Of a stretch of 64,000 bases of DNA, positions 8,815 through 17,406 are shown in pieces (the stretch's first letter is position 1; the number at the start of each line of letters is the position of its first letter). Made by a program: the position numbers and the translations under genes. This DNA comes from Corynebacterium sphenisci DSM 44792 (GTDB taxonomy: Bacteria > Actinomycetota > Actinomycetes > Mycobacteriales > Mycobacteriaceae), in assembly GCF_001941505.1 (NCBI RefSeq), contig NZ_CP009248.1, forward strand, positions 2,356,001 to 2,420,000, read 5' to 3'. Under the pieces are notes generated by a model. That model was not told the DNA's origin and did not search any database. It saw only the letters and a list, made by a program, of their open reading frames with translations.

Positions 8815-8927
8815 CTCTCGTCCATCCGATCCGTAGTGGTTTGTGCTGCATGGATCGGGCGAGGCCGCCTCCGGGTCCCGAAACGGTCGATCGACCGCCT
8901 GGCTGGACGGGGCCGAAGACGGCTGAA

Positions 8928-8959
8928 AACGTACCCCCCCCCCCGCGACGGATCGTCAA
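8928..8959 (-). promoter_or_regulatory. Promoter of lipoprotein 2, G11 tract, 20-bp spacer
   Basis: Minus strand TTGACG (8959-8954), 20-bp spacer ending in eleven G, TACGTT (8933-8928). At 20 bp the promoter should be nearly off; loss of two or three G would restore 18 or 17 bp. Perfect dyad GGTCGATCGACC at 8885-8896. Confidence 0.8.
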
Positions 8960-8991
8960 GACCCGCTCGCGGGAGAGGGGGTGGCGGAAGC

Positions 8992-10002
8992 TCAGTCGAG
9001 CAGGCGCTCCAACAGTTCCTCAACATCGTCGAGAATGTACGACCAGCTCAGAGTGGTGGAGTACTGCCAGGCGGTCAGCTCCTCCTCCCCGAGATCCTCA
9101 AAAATGCAGGCGGCCCGCCCCTCGGCGATGGCGGGTACTCCGCGCATGACGGGATCCGCACGCAACTTGTCCATGGAGCACTCGTAGTCGATGAACAGCA
9201 GCGCATCGGCCTCGAAAAGATCGGTTCGCTCATCGGAGACCTCCACCCCGCCATCATCGGAGGCTTCGTCCACCGCGCTCGGCACAACCAGGCCAAAAGC
9301 CTGGGGTAGCTGAGTCCGATCGGCAGTGGAATCATACAACCAGGACAACGCCGGATTCCGGTCACCGACGTTGACGGTCTTCCCCGCCCAGTCCGGGTGC
9401 CGGTCGGCGATGGCCTTCATCCGATCCTCAAGCTCCGAGACGGCGTCAGCCGCCGCCTGCGGCCGGCCCACCGCCTTACCGACATCCTCCATGACCAGCT
9501 CGATGGGTTGGCCCATTTCGGCGTAGCCCTCCCGATGGGTCACGGTCGGCGCAATCTGGGAAAGCCGGTCGTAGACATCACTGTCCTCCACCCGGGTCAT
9601 CGCGATGATGAGATCCGGTTCCGTTGCGGCGATCTGCTCGTAGTCCACTTCTCTGTCCGTGGACGCCTGCGGCAGTTCACCCTCGATGACCTCGCTTTGC
9701 CACGATGTCGGGAAACTTTCGTGGTAGTCATAGGTCCATACCGGGGTCACCCCCACCGCAAGGAGGTAATCCACATCGACCCAGCCAAGAGCCACCACCC
9801 GCGTCGGCGCCTCTTCGATGGTGGTCTCGCCGAATGCGTGCTCGATGGTGACCGGTAAGGCCCCCTCCTCCACCTCCGCGGTGCTCTGCGCACCGGTCGC
9901 GGCTGCGGTGTCGCCCTCCTCCGCGGAACAGCCCGTGAGCCCCAGCCCGCAGACCAGGGCGATCGCCGCACCGACGGCGGTGATGCGTCGTCCGATTCTC
10001 AT
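8992..10002 (-). CDS. Siderophore-binding lipoprotein 3 of the tandem array
   Basis: FecB-family lipoprotein, 336 residues, lipobox LTGC with C25. The constant N-terminal block reads EEGALPVTIEHAFGETTIE (one Phe to Leu change). C275 and C299 correspond to the cysteine pair of proteins 1, 4 and 9. The C-terminal lobe has the acidic motif FIDYECSMDKLRADP. A longer in-frame reading begins at the -35 TTG of its promoter but has no ribosome site and would bury the signal peptide, so MRIGRR is the start. Body sequence is only distantly similar to its neighbours. Confidence 0.88.
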   Translation of the reverse strand: MRIGRRITAVGAAIALVCGLGLTGCSAEEGDTAAATGAQSTAEVEEGALPVTIEHAFGETTIEEAPTRVVALGWVDVDYLLAVGVTPVWTYDYHESFPTSWQSEVIEGELPQASTDREVDYEQIAATEPDLIIAMTRVEDSDVYDRLSQIAPTVTHREGYAEMGQPIELVMEDVGKAVGRPQAAADAVSELEDRMKAIADRHPDWAGKTVNVGDRNPALSWLYDSTADRTQLPQAFGLVVPSAVDEASDDGGVEVSDERTDLFEADALLFIDYECSMDKLRADPVMRGVPAIAEGRAACIFEDLGEEELTAWQYSTTLSWSYILDDVEELLERLLD

Positions 10003-10115
10003 TCTCTCGTCCATCCGATCCGTAGTGGTTTGTGGTGCATGGATCGGGCGAGGCCGCATCCGGCCCCGGGGACGGTCGCATGACCTGGGCTGGCCCCGGG
10101 CCGAAGACGGCTGAA

Positions 10116-10146
10116 AACGTACCCCCCCCCCGCGACGGACCGTCAA
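10116..10146 (-). promoter_or_regulatory. Promoter of lipoprotein 3, G10 tract, 19-bp spacer
   Basis: Minus strand TTGACG (10146-10141), 19-bp spacer ending in ten G, TACGTT (10121-10116). One G fewer gives 18 bp, one more gives 20 bp. Dyad GGTCGCATGACC at 10074-10085. Confidence 0.8.
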
Positions 10147-10191
10147 GACCCGGTGGGCGGAAGGGGGTGGGGCGGACGCCGGCGGGCCGGC

Positions 10192-11220
10192 TCAGTCGCC
10201 GAGCTCCTCGACGAGCATCGGCTCGATCTCGTCGAGCACGTGATCCAGGCTCAGCACGGTCTGCCACTGGAAGGCCATGCCGAGCTCGGGGTCATCGAAG
10301 AACTCGTCCACGCACACCGAGCGGCCCTCCTTGACCACGTCCAGCCGGCCGAGGATCGGGTCGGTGGCCAGGCTGCCGCCGGGCCCGGTGGTGCACCCCT
10401 CCTGACCCCAGAACACGACGTCCAGCTCCAGCACATTGGCCTGCTCCAGGGAGAACGCGGAGACGTGGCCGCCCTCGGCAAGCTCGGCGATCTTCTCCGG
10501 CACCACCATGCCCAGCTTGGCGAAGAACCGGGATCGCGGGTCATCCGGGGAATAGGCGTTGATGAGGTCCTCGCGGGCGATCGCCAGGGCGGTGGTCTTG
10601 CCCTCCCAGTTCGGGTGCCGCCCCCGGATGGCGGTGAAGCGGCCCTCGATGTCGTCGATGAGGTCCCGCGCCGCCTGCGGCCGGCCGATGGCCTCGCCGA
10701 TCATCTCCGCGGTGATGTCCCACGGCTGCTGCCAGTCGGCGTATCCCTCCCGGAACGGCACCACGGGGGCGATCTCGGAGAGCTGCTCGTACTGCTCCCG
10801 GGTCATCCCGGAGTACATCGCCACGATGAGATCCGGGTCCACGGCGGCGACGTCCTCCGGGTCGATCTCCTCGCCGTCGTAGAACTCGGGCAGCTCGCCC
10901 CGGGCGGCCTCGAGTTGCCAGCCGGTGGGCTCCGGGGTGTTCCACTCCTTGACGAACACCGGGGTCACCCCGAGGGCGAGCAGCGGATCGATGTCGTTCT
11001 CCCCGTAGGCCACGACCCGCTGCGGGGCCTCCTCGATGGTGGTCTCCCCGTAGGCGTGCTCGATGGTGACCGGGAAGGCCCCCTCCTCCACTTCGACGGT
11101 GCTCTCCACTCCGGTCGCGGCCGCGGTGTCGCCCTCCTCCGAGGAGCAGCCCGCAAGGCCCAGCCCGCAAGCCAGGGCGATGGCCGCTCCGGCGGCGGTG
11201 ATGCGTCGTCCGATTCTCAT
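10192..11220 (-). CDS. Siderophore-binding lipoprotein 4 of the tandem array
   Basis: FecB-family lipoprotein, 342 residues. Lipobox LAGC with C25, constant block EEGAFPVTIEHAYGETTIE. Cysteines C276 and C303 match the pair of proteins 1, 3 and 9. The N-terminal signal and block are almost the same as in protein 1, whereas the cleft segments (KEWNTPEPTGWQLE, FREGYADWQQPWDI) are its own. From this gene on to gene 9 the leader before the ATG changes to GGACGGACACGAC (gene 6 carries a shortened version), which marks two sub-blocks of the array. Ligand unknown. Confidence 0.88.
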   Translation of the reverse strand: MRIGRRITAAGAAIALACGLGLAGCSSEEGDTAAATGVESTVEVEEGAFPVTIEHAYGETTIEEAPQRVVAYGENDIDPLLALGVTPVFVKEWNTPEPTGWQLEAARGELPEFYDGEEIDPEDVAAVDPDLIVAMYSGMTREQYEQLSEIAPVVPFREGYADWQQPWDITAEMIGEAIGRPQAARDLIDDIEGRFTAIRGRHPNWEGKTTALAIAREDLINAYSPDDPRSRFFAKLGMVVPEKIAELAEGGHVSAFSLEQANVLELDVVFWGQEGCTTGPGGSLATDPILGRLDVVKEGRSVCVDEFFDDPELGMAFQWQTVLSLDHVLDEIEPMLVEELGD

Positions 11221-11332
11221 GTCGTGTCCGTCCGATCCGTTCTGGTTGGGGATGCATGGATCGGGCGAGGCCGCATCCGGACCCGGGGACGGTCGCATGA
11301 CCTGGGCTGGCCCCGGGCCGAAGACGGCTGAA

Positions 11333-11363
11333 AACGTACCCCCCCCCCGCGACGGACCGTCAA
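11333..11363 (-). promoter_or_regulatory. Promoter of lipoprotein 4, G10 tract, 19-bp spacer
   Basis: Minus strand TTGACG (11363-11358), 19-bp spacer ending in ten G, TACGTT (11338-11333). Dyad GGTCGCATGACC at 11291-11302. Confidence 0.8.
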
Positions 11364-11429
11364 GACCCGGTTGCGCGGAGGGGGAGGCGGCAGGGGCACG
11401 GGGTCCGCCTCGTGCCGGCGGCGCGGGGG

Positions 11430-12449
11430 CTACTCCGCCAGCGCCTCGGCGAGCGGCTCCTCGATGCCGTCGAGGAGGTAGTTCAGGCTGAGCACCGACT
11501 GCCATTCGAAGGCCTCGGCCAGCATCGGATCATCGGCGGCGAGCAACCCAAGAGGGATGACGTGGCCCTTCTTCGCCACATCCAGGCCGGCGAGCACCGG
11601 CTGCGCCATGAAGGACTCATCGCTGTCGCTGTAGAGGAAGAACACATCCTCGTCGACCACGCTGGCCTGTTCCAGGGAGATGTCGGCCCACACGTTGTCG
11701 CCGACCATCGCGTCAACCTCCGGGGACATCCGGAAGCCGAGTTTGCCGAAGAAGGCGCCGCGCGGGTCCAGCGTGGTCAGCATGGACAGCTGGCCGTTCT
11801 CCTCCTCGTACAGGCCGGCGACCGCGCTCATCTCCTGCCATTCGGGGTGCCGTTCCCGGATGCCCTCGAACTTGCCCTTGACCTCCTCGACGAGCTCCTT
11901 CGCGGCCTTCGGCCGGCCCACGGCACGGCCGATCCGCTCGGTGGTGACGTCCCAGGGCTGCGACCAGTCCGGGTACTCCTCGGCGTAGGGCACCACGGGC
12001 GCGATCTGGGAGAGCTTGTCGTAATCCGCCTGCTCCAGACCGGCCCACTGGGCGACGATGAGATCCGGCTCCAGTGCGGCGATCTTCTCGTCCGCGTTCT
12101 CGCCGGACGGGATGTTGAAGGCCGGCTGCTCGCCGGTGTCCGCGTTCTTCTGCCAGGCCAGCGGTTCATCGCTGTGCCACTCCGCCACGCCGACCGGGGT
12201 GACGCCCAGCGCCAGGAGCGGGTCCACGTCCGTCGCGCCGAGGGCGACGACCCGGGTGGGCGCCTGCTCGAGGGTGGTCTCGCCGAAGGCGTGCTCGATA
12301 GTGACCGGGAAGGCCCCGTCCTCCACGCCCGCGGCCGCCGAGGTTTCCTGTGCCTTACCCGTCTCATCCGGGGAGCAGCCCGCAAGGCCGGGCCCGCAGG
12401 CCAGCATCAGTGCCGCACCCGCGGCGGCGATGCGCGTGCCGATTCTCAT
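11430..12449 (-). CDS. Siderophore-binding lipoprotein 5 of the tandem array
   Basis: FecB-family lipoprotein, 339 residues, lipobox LAGC with C25. It forms a close subgroup with proteins 6 and 8: long stretches such as EEYPDWSQPWDVTTERIGR and LGFRMSPEVDAMVG are shared, and no C-terminal cysteine pair is present. The relation to protein 6 extends over most of the coding sequence and into the 3' flank, so the two look like a recent tandem duplication. It is the only member with a promoter at the ideal 17-bp spacing, and its G run is broken, so it is the best candidate for a constantly expressed receptor. Confidence 0.88.
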   Translation of the reverse strand: MRIGTRIAAAGAALMLACGPGLAGCSPDETGKAQETSAAAGVEDGAFPVTIEHAFGETTLEQAPTRVVALGATDVDPLLALGVTPVGVAEWHSDEPLAWQKNADTGEQPAFNIPSGENADEKIAALEPDLIVAQWAGLEQADYDKLSQIAPVVPYAEEYPDWSQPWDVTTERIGRAVGRPKAAKELVEEVKGKFEGIRERHPEWQEMSAVAGLYEEENGQLSMLTTLDPRGAFFGKLGFRMSPEVDAMVGDNVWADISLEQASVVDEDVFFLYSDSDESFMAQPVLAGLDVAKKGHVIPLGLLAADDPMLAEAFEWQSVLSLNYLLDGIEEPLAEALAE

Positions 12450-12560
12450 GTCGTGTCCGTCCGATCCGTTCTGGTTGGCGTACGTGGATCGGGCGAGGCC
12501 GCATCGGATCCCGGAATGATCGCATGACCTGGGCTGGTCCCGGGTCCGAAGACGGCTGAA

Positions 12561-12589
12561 AACGTATCCTCCCCGCGACGGACCGTCAA
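12561..12589 (-). promoter_or_regulatory. Promoter of lipoprotein 5, broken G tract, 17-bp spacer
   Basis: Minus strand TTGACG (12589-12584), 17-bp spacer ending GGGGAGGA, TACGTT (12566-12561). Optimal spacing, no run above four G. The dyad is degraded on one arm (GATCGCATGACC, 12518-12529). Confidence 0.78.
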
Positions 12590-12656
12590 GACCCGGTCGT
12601 GCGGAGGGGGGAGGCGGCAGGGGCGCGGGTTCCACCTCGTGCCGGCGTCGCGGGGG

Positions 12657-13682
12657 CTACTCCGCCAGCGCCTCGGCGAGCGGTTCCTCGATGCCGTCGA
12701 GGAAGTAGCTCAGGCTGAGCACCGACTGCCAGTCGAAAGCGTCGCTCAGCGTGTCATCCCCGGCGGCGAGCAGCCCCAGCGGGATGACGTGACCCTTCTT
12801 CGCCACGTCCAGGCCGGCGAGCACCGGCTGCGCCATGAACCCCTCGTCGCTGTCGCCGTAGAGGAAGAACACGTCCTCGTCGACCACGCTGGCCTGCTCC
12901 AGGGAGATTTCGGCCCACACGTCCTCGCCGACCATCGCATCGACCTCCGGGGACATCCGGAAACCCAGATTGCCGAAGAAGGCGCCGCGCGGGTCCAGCG
13001 TGGTGAGCATGGACAGTTGACCGTCATCCTCCGAGTACAGGCCGGCGACCGCGCTCATCTCCTGCCATTCGGGATGCCGCTCCCGGATCCCGTCGAATTT
13101 GGCCTGCACGTCATCGATGAGCGCCTTTGCGGCCTTCGGCCGGCCCACGGCACGGCCGATCCGCTCGGTGGTGACGTCCCAGGGCTGCGACCAGTCAGGG
13201 TACTCCTCGGCATAGGCCACCACCGGCGCGATCTGGGAGAGCCGGTCATACTCCTCCTGCTCCAGGCCGATCCACTGGGCGATGATGAGATCCGGCTCAA
13301 AGGCGGCGATCTCCTCCGGATCCACCTCACCGACCGGGATGTCGAAGGTCGGCTCCTCACCGGTCTCCGCGTTCTTCTGCCAGGCCATCGGCTTATCGGT
13401 GTGCCATTCCACGCCACCAACCGGGGTCACGCCCAGCGCCAGCAGCGTGTCCACGTCGCTCCACCCGAGCGAGAAGACCCGCTCCGGGGCCTTCTCGATG
13501 GTGGTCTCGCCGAAGGCGTGCTCGATGGTGACCGGGAAGGCCCCCTCCTCGACGCTCGCCGCCGAGGCCGCCGAGGTTTCCTGGGCCTCCCCCGCCTCAT
13601 CCGAGGAGCAGGCCGTCAGTCCCAGCCCGCAGGTCAGGGCGATTGCGGCGCCAGCGGCGGCGATCCTTGTGCTGATTCTCAT
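12657..13682 (-). CDS. Siderophore-binding lipoprotein 6 of the tandem array
   Basis: FecB-family lipoprotein, 341 residues. The signal peptide ends in an LTAC lipobox (C25), the only one of the nine with Ala before the cysteine. Body is nearly that of protein 5 in the C-terminal lobe (VAKKGHVIPLGLLAA, DGIEEPLAEALAE) but differs in the first cleft segment (GGVEWHTDKPMAWQKNAET against AEWHSDEPLAWQKNADT in protein 5). Substitutions between the two therefore concentrate where ligand contact is expected. The leader before ATG is shortened (GATCGGACGGACAC). Confidence 0.88.
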   Translation of the reverse strand: MRISTRIAAAGAAIALTCGLGLTACSSDEAGEAQETSAASAASVEEGAFPVTIEHAFGETTIEKAPERVFSLGWSDVDTLLALGVTPVGGVEWHTDKPMAWQKNAETGEEPTFDIPVGEVDPEEIAAFEPDLIIAQWIGLEQEEYDRLSQIAPVVAYAEEYPDWSQPWDVTTERIGRAVGRPKAAKALIDDVQAKFDGIRERHPEWQEMSAVAGLYSEDDGQLSMLTTLDPRGAFFGNLGFRMSPEVDAMVGEDVWAEISLEQASVVDEDVFFLYGDSDEGFMAQPVLAGLDVAKKGHVIPLGLLAAGDDTLSDAFDWQSVLSLSYFLDGIEEPLAEALAE

Positions 13683-13792
13683 GTGTCCGTCCGATCCTGG
13701 TGGTTGGTGATGCAGGGATCGGGCGAGGCCGCCTCCGCGCCCCGGGATGGGTCGGTCGACCGGCTGGCTGGGCGGGGCCGAAGACGGCTGAA

Positions 13793-13823
13793 AACGTACC
13801 CCCCCCCCGCGACGGATCGTCAA
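13793..13823 (-). promoter_or_regulatory. Promoter of lipoprotein 6, G10 tract, 19-bp spacer
   Basis: Minus strand TTGACG (13823-13818), 19-bp spacer ending in ten G, TACGTT (13798-13793). Dyad GGTCGGTCGACC at 13750-13761. Confidence 0.8.
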
Positions 13824-13902
13824 GATCCGGACTCGCGAGGGGGTGGGCGGGGACGGTCACCGCCGGCTGCGAAGCCACGGCCGGGTTGCGCGGATGCCCC
13901 GA

Positions 13903-14940
13903 CTACGTGCCGATGGTCTCCTCGATGACGGCGACGTAGGTGTCGAGGAAGTGGTCAATGGACAGCACGGTGTTCCACATGAGCGCATAGTGCATCCCAT
14001 CATCGATGTGGTCACCGGTGACGAAGCTGCGACCACCGGTGACCACCTCCAGATTCCCCAGAATCGGATGCTCGGAGATCACCAGGGCACCCGCTTCGCG
14101 CCCCTCACCCTCGAGCGTGCAGTTTTCCCAGCACTCCCACACCACCATGTCGTGATCGACGAGACCCGCCTGCTCCATGGAAATAAAGACATTTGTCGTA
14201 CCGTCACCAAGGGCGGCGACCTCATCCGGGTAGACGAACCCGAAGTCGTGAAGCATCCGGTTGCTCACGTCACCCTCGGGATAGGCGATCAGCTCCTCCT
14301 GGTCGGGGACGATGACGACGGCCTCTTTACCGGCCCAGTTCGGATGATCCTCAGCGACCTTCGCAATCCGATCCTCCAGGTCGGTCACCAGCTTCTCGGC
14401 GGCGGCCGGCTTGCCCACCGCCTTGCCGATGATCCGGGTGGTCTCCTGCCAGGACTGCTGGTAGCCACCGGTTTCCTCCGCGTAAGCGACCACCGGGGCG
14501 ATGTCCGAGAGCTTCTCGTACTGGTCCGGTTCGAGATCCGCGTACTGGGCGATGATCAGATCCGGGTTCTGCGCGGCGATGCTCTCGAAATCCATCTCCT
14601 CCTCATGGTTGAACCAGAGCGGATCCCCGTCCACCAGAGGCTGCTGCCATTCATTGGGCCCCTCATCGGTCCAGCCACGAACCCACACCGGGGTGATGCC
14701 CAGGGCGAGCAGCGGATCGACATCGCTTTCCCCGATCGCCGCGATCCTGGTGGGGGCCTCCTCGATGGTGGTCTCCCCGAAGACGTGCTCGATGGTGACC
14801 GGGAAGGCGCCCTCCTCGGCCTCGACCGCAGCGGTCGCGTCCGCGGCGTCCCCGCCATCCCCCGAGCAGCCGGCGAGGCCGAGGCCGCAGGCCATGATGA
14901 CCGCCGCTCCGGCGGCGGCAAATCGCTGTCCGATTCTCAT
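13903..14940 (-). CDS. Siderophore-binding lipoprotein 7 of the tandem array
   Basis: FecB-family lipoprotein, 345 residues, lipobox LAGC with C25. The constant block reads EEGAFPVTIEHVFGETTIE. It carries a distinct cysteine pair C270-x3-C274 (VWECWENC), not the spacing seen in proteins 1, 3, 4 and 9, and a longer C-terminal lobe ending DTYVAVIEETIGT. The cleft segment RGWTDEGPNEWQQPLV is reminiscent of proteins 1 and 2. Sequence outside the constant block is the least like the 5/6/8 subgroup. Its promoter has the shortest uninterrupted run (nine G). Confidence 0.88.
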   Translation of the reverse strand: MRIGQRFAAAGAAVIMACGLGLAGCSGDGGDAADATAAVEAEEGAFPVTIEHVFGETTIEEAPTRIAAIGESDVDPLLALGITPVWVRGWTDEGPNEWQQPLVDGDPLWFNHEEEMDFESIAAQNPDLIIAQYADLEPDQYEKLSDIAPVVAYAEETGGYQQSWQETTRIIGKAVGKPAAAEKLVTDLEDRIAKVAEDHPNWAGKEAVVIVPDQEELIAYPEGDVSNRMLHDFGFVYPDEVAALGDGTTNVFISMEQAGLVDHDMVVWECWENCTLEGEGREAGALVISEHPILGNLEVVTGGRSFVTGDHIDDGMHYALMWNTVLSIDHFLDTYVAVIEETIGT

Positions 14941-15053
14941 GTCGTGTCCGTCCGATCCGTTCTGGTTCGCGTTCTTGGATCGGGCGAGGCCGTCTCGGCG
15001 CTTCGGAAACGGTCGGGTGACCTGGGCTGGACGGAGAGCCGAAGATGGCTGAA

Positions 15054-15083
15054 AACGTACCCCCCCCCGCGACGAAAAGTCAA
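15054..15083 (-). promoter_or_regulatory. Promoter of lipoprotein 7, G9 tract, 18-bp spacer
   Basis: Minus strand TTGACT (15083-15078), 18-bp spacer ending in nine G, TACGTT (15059-15054). Active spacing expected, but still long enough to slip. Dyad GGTCGGGTGACC at 15011-15022. Confidence 0.8.
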
Positions 15084-15147
15084 GGGCGGTTTGCGCGGGA
15101 GGGGAAGGGCTGCAACCGAGGCAGGGTGGCCCCGCCGCCGTTGGGCG

Positions 15148-16173
15148 CTACGTCGCGAGCGCCTCGGCGATCGGTTCCTCGACACGGTCGAGGAGGTAGT
15201 CGAGGCTGAGCACCGTCTGCCAGGGGAAGGCCAGGGGCAGATCCGGATCGGTCTCGGCCCATGCGGAAACCGGGAGCACCCGGTTGTTCCGCACCACGTC
15301 AAGCTTCTCGATCACCGGTTCCGCGGTGAACTCATCGAGATCCTGCGCGATGAGGAAGAACACGTCCTCGTCGACGAGGTTCGCCTGTTCCAGGGATATC
15401 TGGGCCCATACGGTGTCACCGACCGCGGCATCGACCTCCGGGGACATCCGGAAACCGAGCTTGCCGAAGAAGTCGCCGCGCGGGTCCTTGGTGGTCACCA
15501 TCGCGAAACTCCCATCCTCCTGCGAGTACAGGCCCGTGACGGCGGTCATCTCCTGCCATTCGGGGTGCCGTTCCCGGATCGCCGCGAACTTCCCCTCGAC
15601 CTCCTCCACGAGTTCCTTCGCCGCCTTCGGCCGACCCACCGCCCGCCCGATCCGCTCGGTGGTGATATCCCAGGGTTGCGACCAGTCCGGGTACTCCTCG
15701 GCGTAGGCCACCACCGGGGCAACCTGGGAAAGCTTGTCGTACAGCTCCTGATCCAACCCGATCCACTGGGCGATGATGAGATCCGGTTTGAAACTGGCGA
15801 CCTTCTCCGGATCGGGCTTCTCCGCGGGCAGATTGAACACCGGCTCCTCCCCGGTGACCGCATTGCGCTGCCAGGCACCGGGCTCGGTGCCCTCCCACGC
15901 CGGGGCACTGACCGGGGTCACGCCCAGGGCCAGGAGCGCATCGACGTCTGTCCAGCCCAGGGCGAAGACCCGCTCCGGCGCCTCCTCGATGGTGGTCTCG
16001 CCGAAGGCGTGCTCGATGGTGACCGGGAAGGCGCCCTCCTCGGCCTCCACCGCGGGCGCCGCCGAACTGGTCTGGGCACCGTCGCCCTCGTCGCCCGAGC
16101 ATCCCGCAAGGCCGAGCCCGCAGGCCATGACGATCGCCGCTCCGGCGGCGGCGAGCCGCTGTCCGATTCTCAT
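15148..16173 (-). CDS. Siderophore-binding lipoprotein 8 of the tandem array
   Basis: FecB-family lipoprotein, 341 residues, lipobox LAGC with C25. Third member of the 5/6/8 subgroup: shares EEYPDWSQPWDITTERIGR and LGFRMSPEVDA, but has a distinct N-terminal cleft (APAWEGTEPGAWQRNAVTG) and a changed C-terminal lobe (RNNRVLPVSAWAETDPDLP). Its signal peptide and the spacer after the lipid cysteine (SGDEGDGAQTSSAAPAVE) match protein 9 rather than 5 or 6, so the 5' part and the body have different nearest relatives. That is a mosaic pattern. Confidence 0.88.
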   Translation of the reverse strand: MRIGQRLAAAGAAIVMACGLGLAGCSGDEGDGAQTSSAAPAVEAEEGAFPVTIEHAFGETTIEEAPERVFALGWTDVDALLALGVTPVSAPAWEGTEPGAWQRNAVTGEEPVFNLPAEKPDPEKVASFKPDLIIAQWIGLDQELYDKLSQVAPVVAYAEEYPDWSQPWDITTERIGRAVGRPKAAKELVEEVEGKFAAIRERHPEWQEMTAVTGLYSQEDGSFAMVTTKDPRGDFFGKLGFRMSPEVDAAVGDTVWAQISLEQANLVDEDVFFLIAQDLDEFTAEPVIEKLDVVRNNRVLPVSAWAETDPDLPLAFPWQTVLSLDYLLDRVEEPIAEALAT

Positions 16174-16285
16174 ATCGTGTCCGTCCGATCCGTTCTGGTT
16201 CGCGTACGTGGATCGGGCGAGGCCGCCTCCGGGCCCCGAACCGGTCGGTCGACCGGCTGGCTGGGCGGGGCCGAAGACGGCTGAA

Positions 16286-16317
16286 AACGTACCCCCCCCC
16301 CCGCGACGGAAAGTCAA
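16286..16317 (-). promoter_or_regulatory. Promoter of lipoprotein 8, G11 tract, 20-bp spacer
   Basis: Minus strand TTGACT (16317-16312), 20-bp spacer ending in eleven G, TACGTT (16291-16286). Predicted off in this sequence. Dyad GGTCGGTCGACC at 16243-16254. Confidence 0.8.
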
Positions 16318-16371
16318 GATCCGTTTGCGCGGGAAGGGAGTGGGTACCCGGAAACCGGGTGCCGGCGGGGG

Positions 16372-17406
16372 TCAGTCACCCAGGATTTCCGCGAGGGGCT
16401 CCTCGATGTGATCCAGCAGATACGGCAGGCTCAGCACGGTCTGCGAGTTGAAGGCCATCGTCGCGGCATGATCGGGATCACCGCCGAAGACGTCCTGCAC
16501 GCACAGGGCGCGACCCTGCCTGGCAACCTCCAGCGCCTTCACGGTGGGCAGGTCGTAGTCATCGGGGTTGCATTCGTCGATGCCGCCCCGCCACACCAGG
16601 AGATCCACGTCCAGGATATGGGCGTTCTCCTGCGAGATCTCGGTGTCCGGGTTACCGTCGGCGAGCTCGTCGATCTCCGCGGGAACCACGAGGCCCAGGC
16701 GAGTGAAGAAGTCACTGCGCCGATCGACGGAGGAGTAGGCGTAGATGTTCCCGCCCTCCTCAAGCGGGGCGACGACGACGGTCTTGCCCTCCCATTCCGG
16801 ATGGCGTCCCCGGATTTCCGCGAATCGGTCCGAGATACCGTCGACGAGCTCCTGCGCCTTAGCCGGCCGGCCCAGCGCCTTGCCGATCACGAGCGTGGAG
16901 TCCTCCCAGCCCTGACCCCAGTCGTCCTCACTCTCCTGGTGGGCGACGGTCGGGGCAATCTGCGAGAGCTTGTCGTACTGCTCCTGGGTGATCTCCGACC
17001 ACACCGCGAGGATCAGATCCGGCTCAGCGCCCGCGATCTTCTCGATGTCGAGTTCCTTATCGTCGAGCCACACCGGCTCCGTGTCCCCGGCGTGCGGCTT
17101 CTGCCACGCCACGAACTCGGAGTCGAAGCGCGGCCGGATCGCCACCGGGGTGACGCCGAGCGCGAGCACCGCGTCCTCGTCGGTTATGCCGACGGTCGCC
17201 ACGCGCGTGGGTGCCTCCTCGATGGTGGTCTCGCCGAAGGCGTGCTCGATGGTGACCGGGAAGGCCCCCTCCTCGACCTCCACCGCGGGCGCCGCCGAAC
17301 TGGTCTGGGCACCGCCGCCCTCGTCCCCCGAGCATCCCGCAAGGCCGAGGCCGCAGGCCATGACGATCGCCGCTCCGGCGGCGGCAAATCGCTGTCCGAT
17401 TCTCAT
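16372..17406 (-). CDS. Siderophore-binding lipoprotein 9 of the tandem array
   Basis: FecB-family lipoprotein, 344 residues, lipobox LAGC with C25, constant block EEGAFPVTIEHAFGETTIE. C279 and C302 match the pair of proteins 1, 3 and 4. The central helix GQGWEDSTLVIGKALGR resembles protein 1 (RQGWEDSTRD). It is the member nearest the transporter genes: the ATPase gene ends 187 bases upstream, so transcript from the permease operon could also read into it. Its own promoter has eleven G. Confidence 0.88.
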   Translation of the reverse strand: MRIGQRFAAAGAAIVMACGLGLAGCSGDEGGGAQTSSAAPAVEVEEGAFPVTIEHAFGETTIEEAPTRVATVGITDEDAVLALGVTPVAIRPRFDSEFVAWQKPHAGDTEPVWLDDKELDIEKIAGAEPDLILAVWSEITQEQYDKLSQIAPTVAHQESEDDWGQGWEDSTLVIGKALGRPAKAQELVDGISDRFAEIRGRHPEWEGKTVVVAPLEEGGNIYAYSSVDRRSDFFTRLGLVVPAEIDELADGNPDTEISQENAHILDVDLLVWRGGIDECNPDDYDLPTVKALEVARQGRALCVQDVFGGDPDHAATMAFNSQTVLSLPYLLDHIEEPLAEILGD

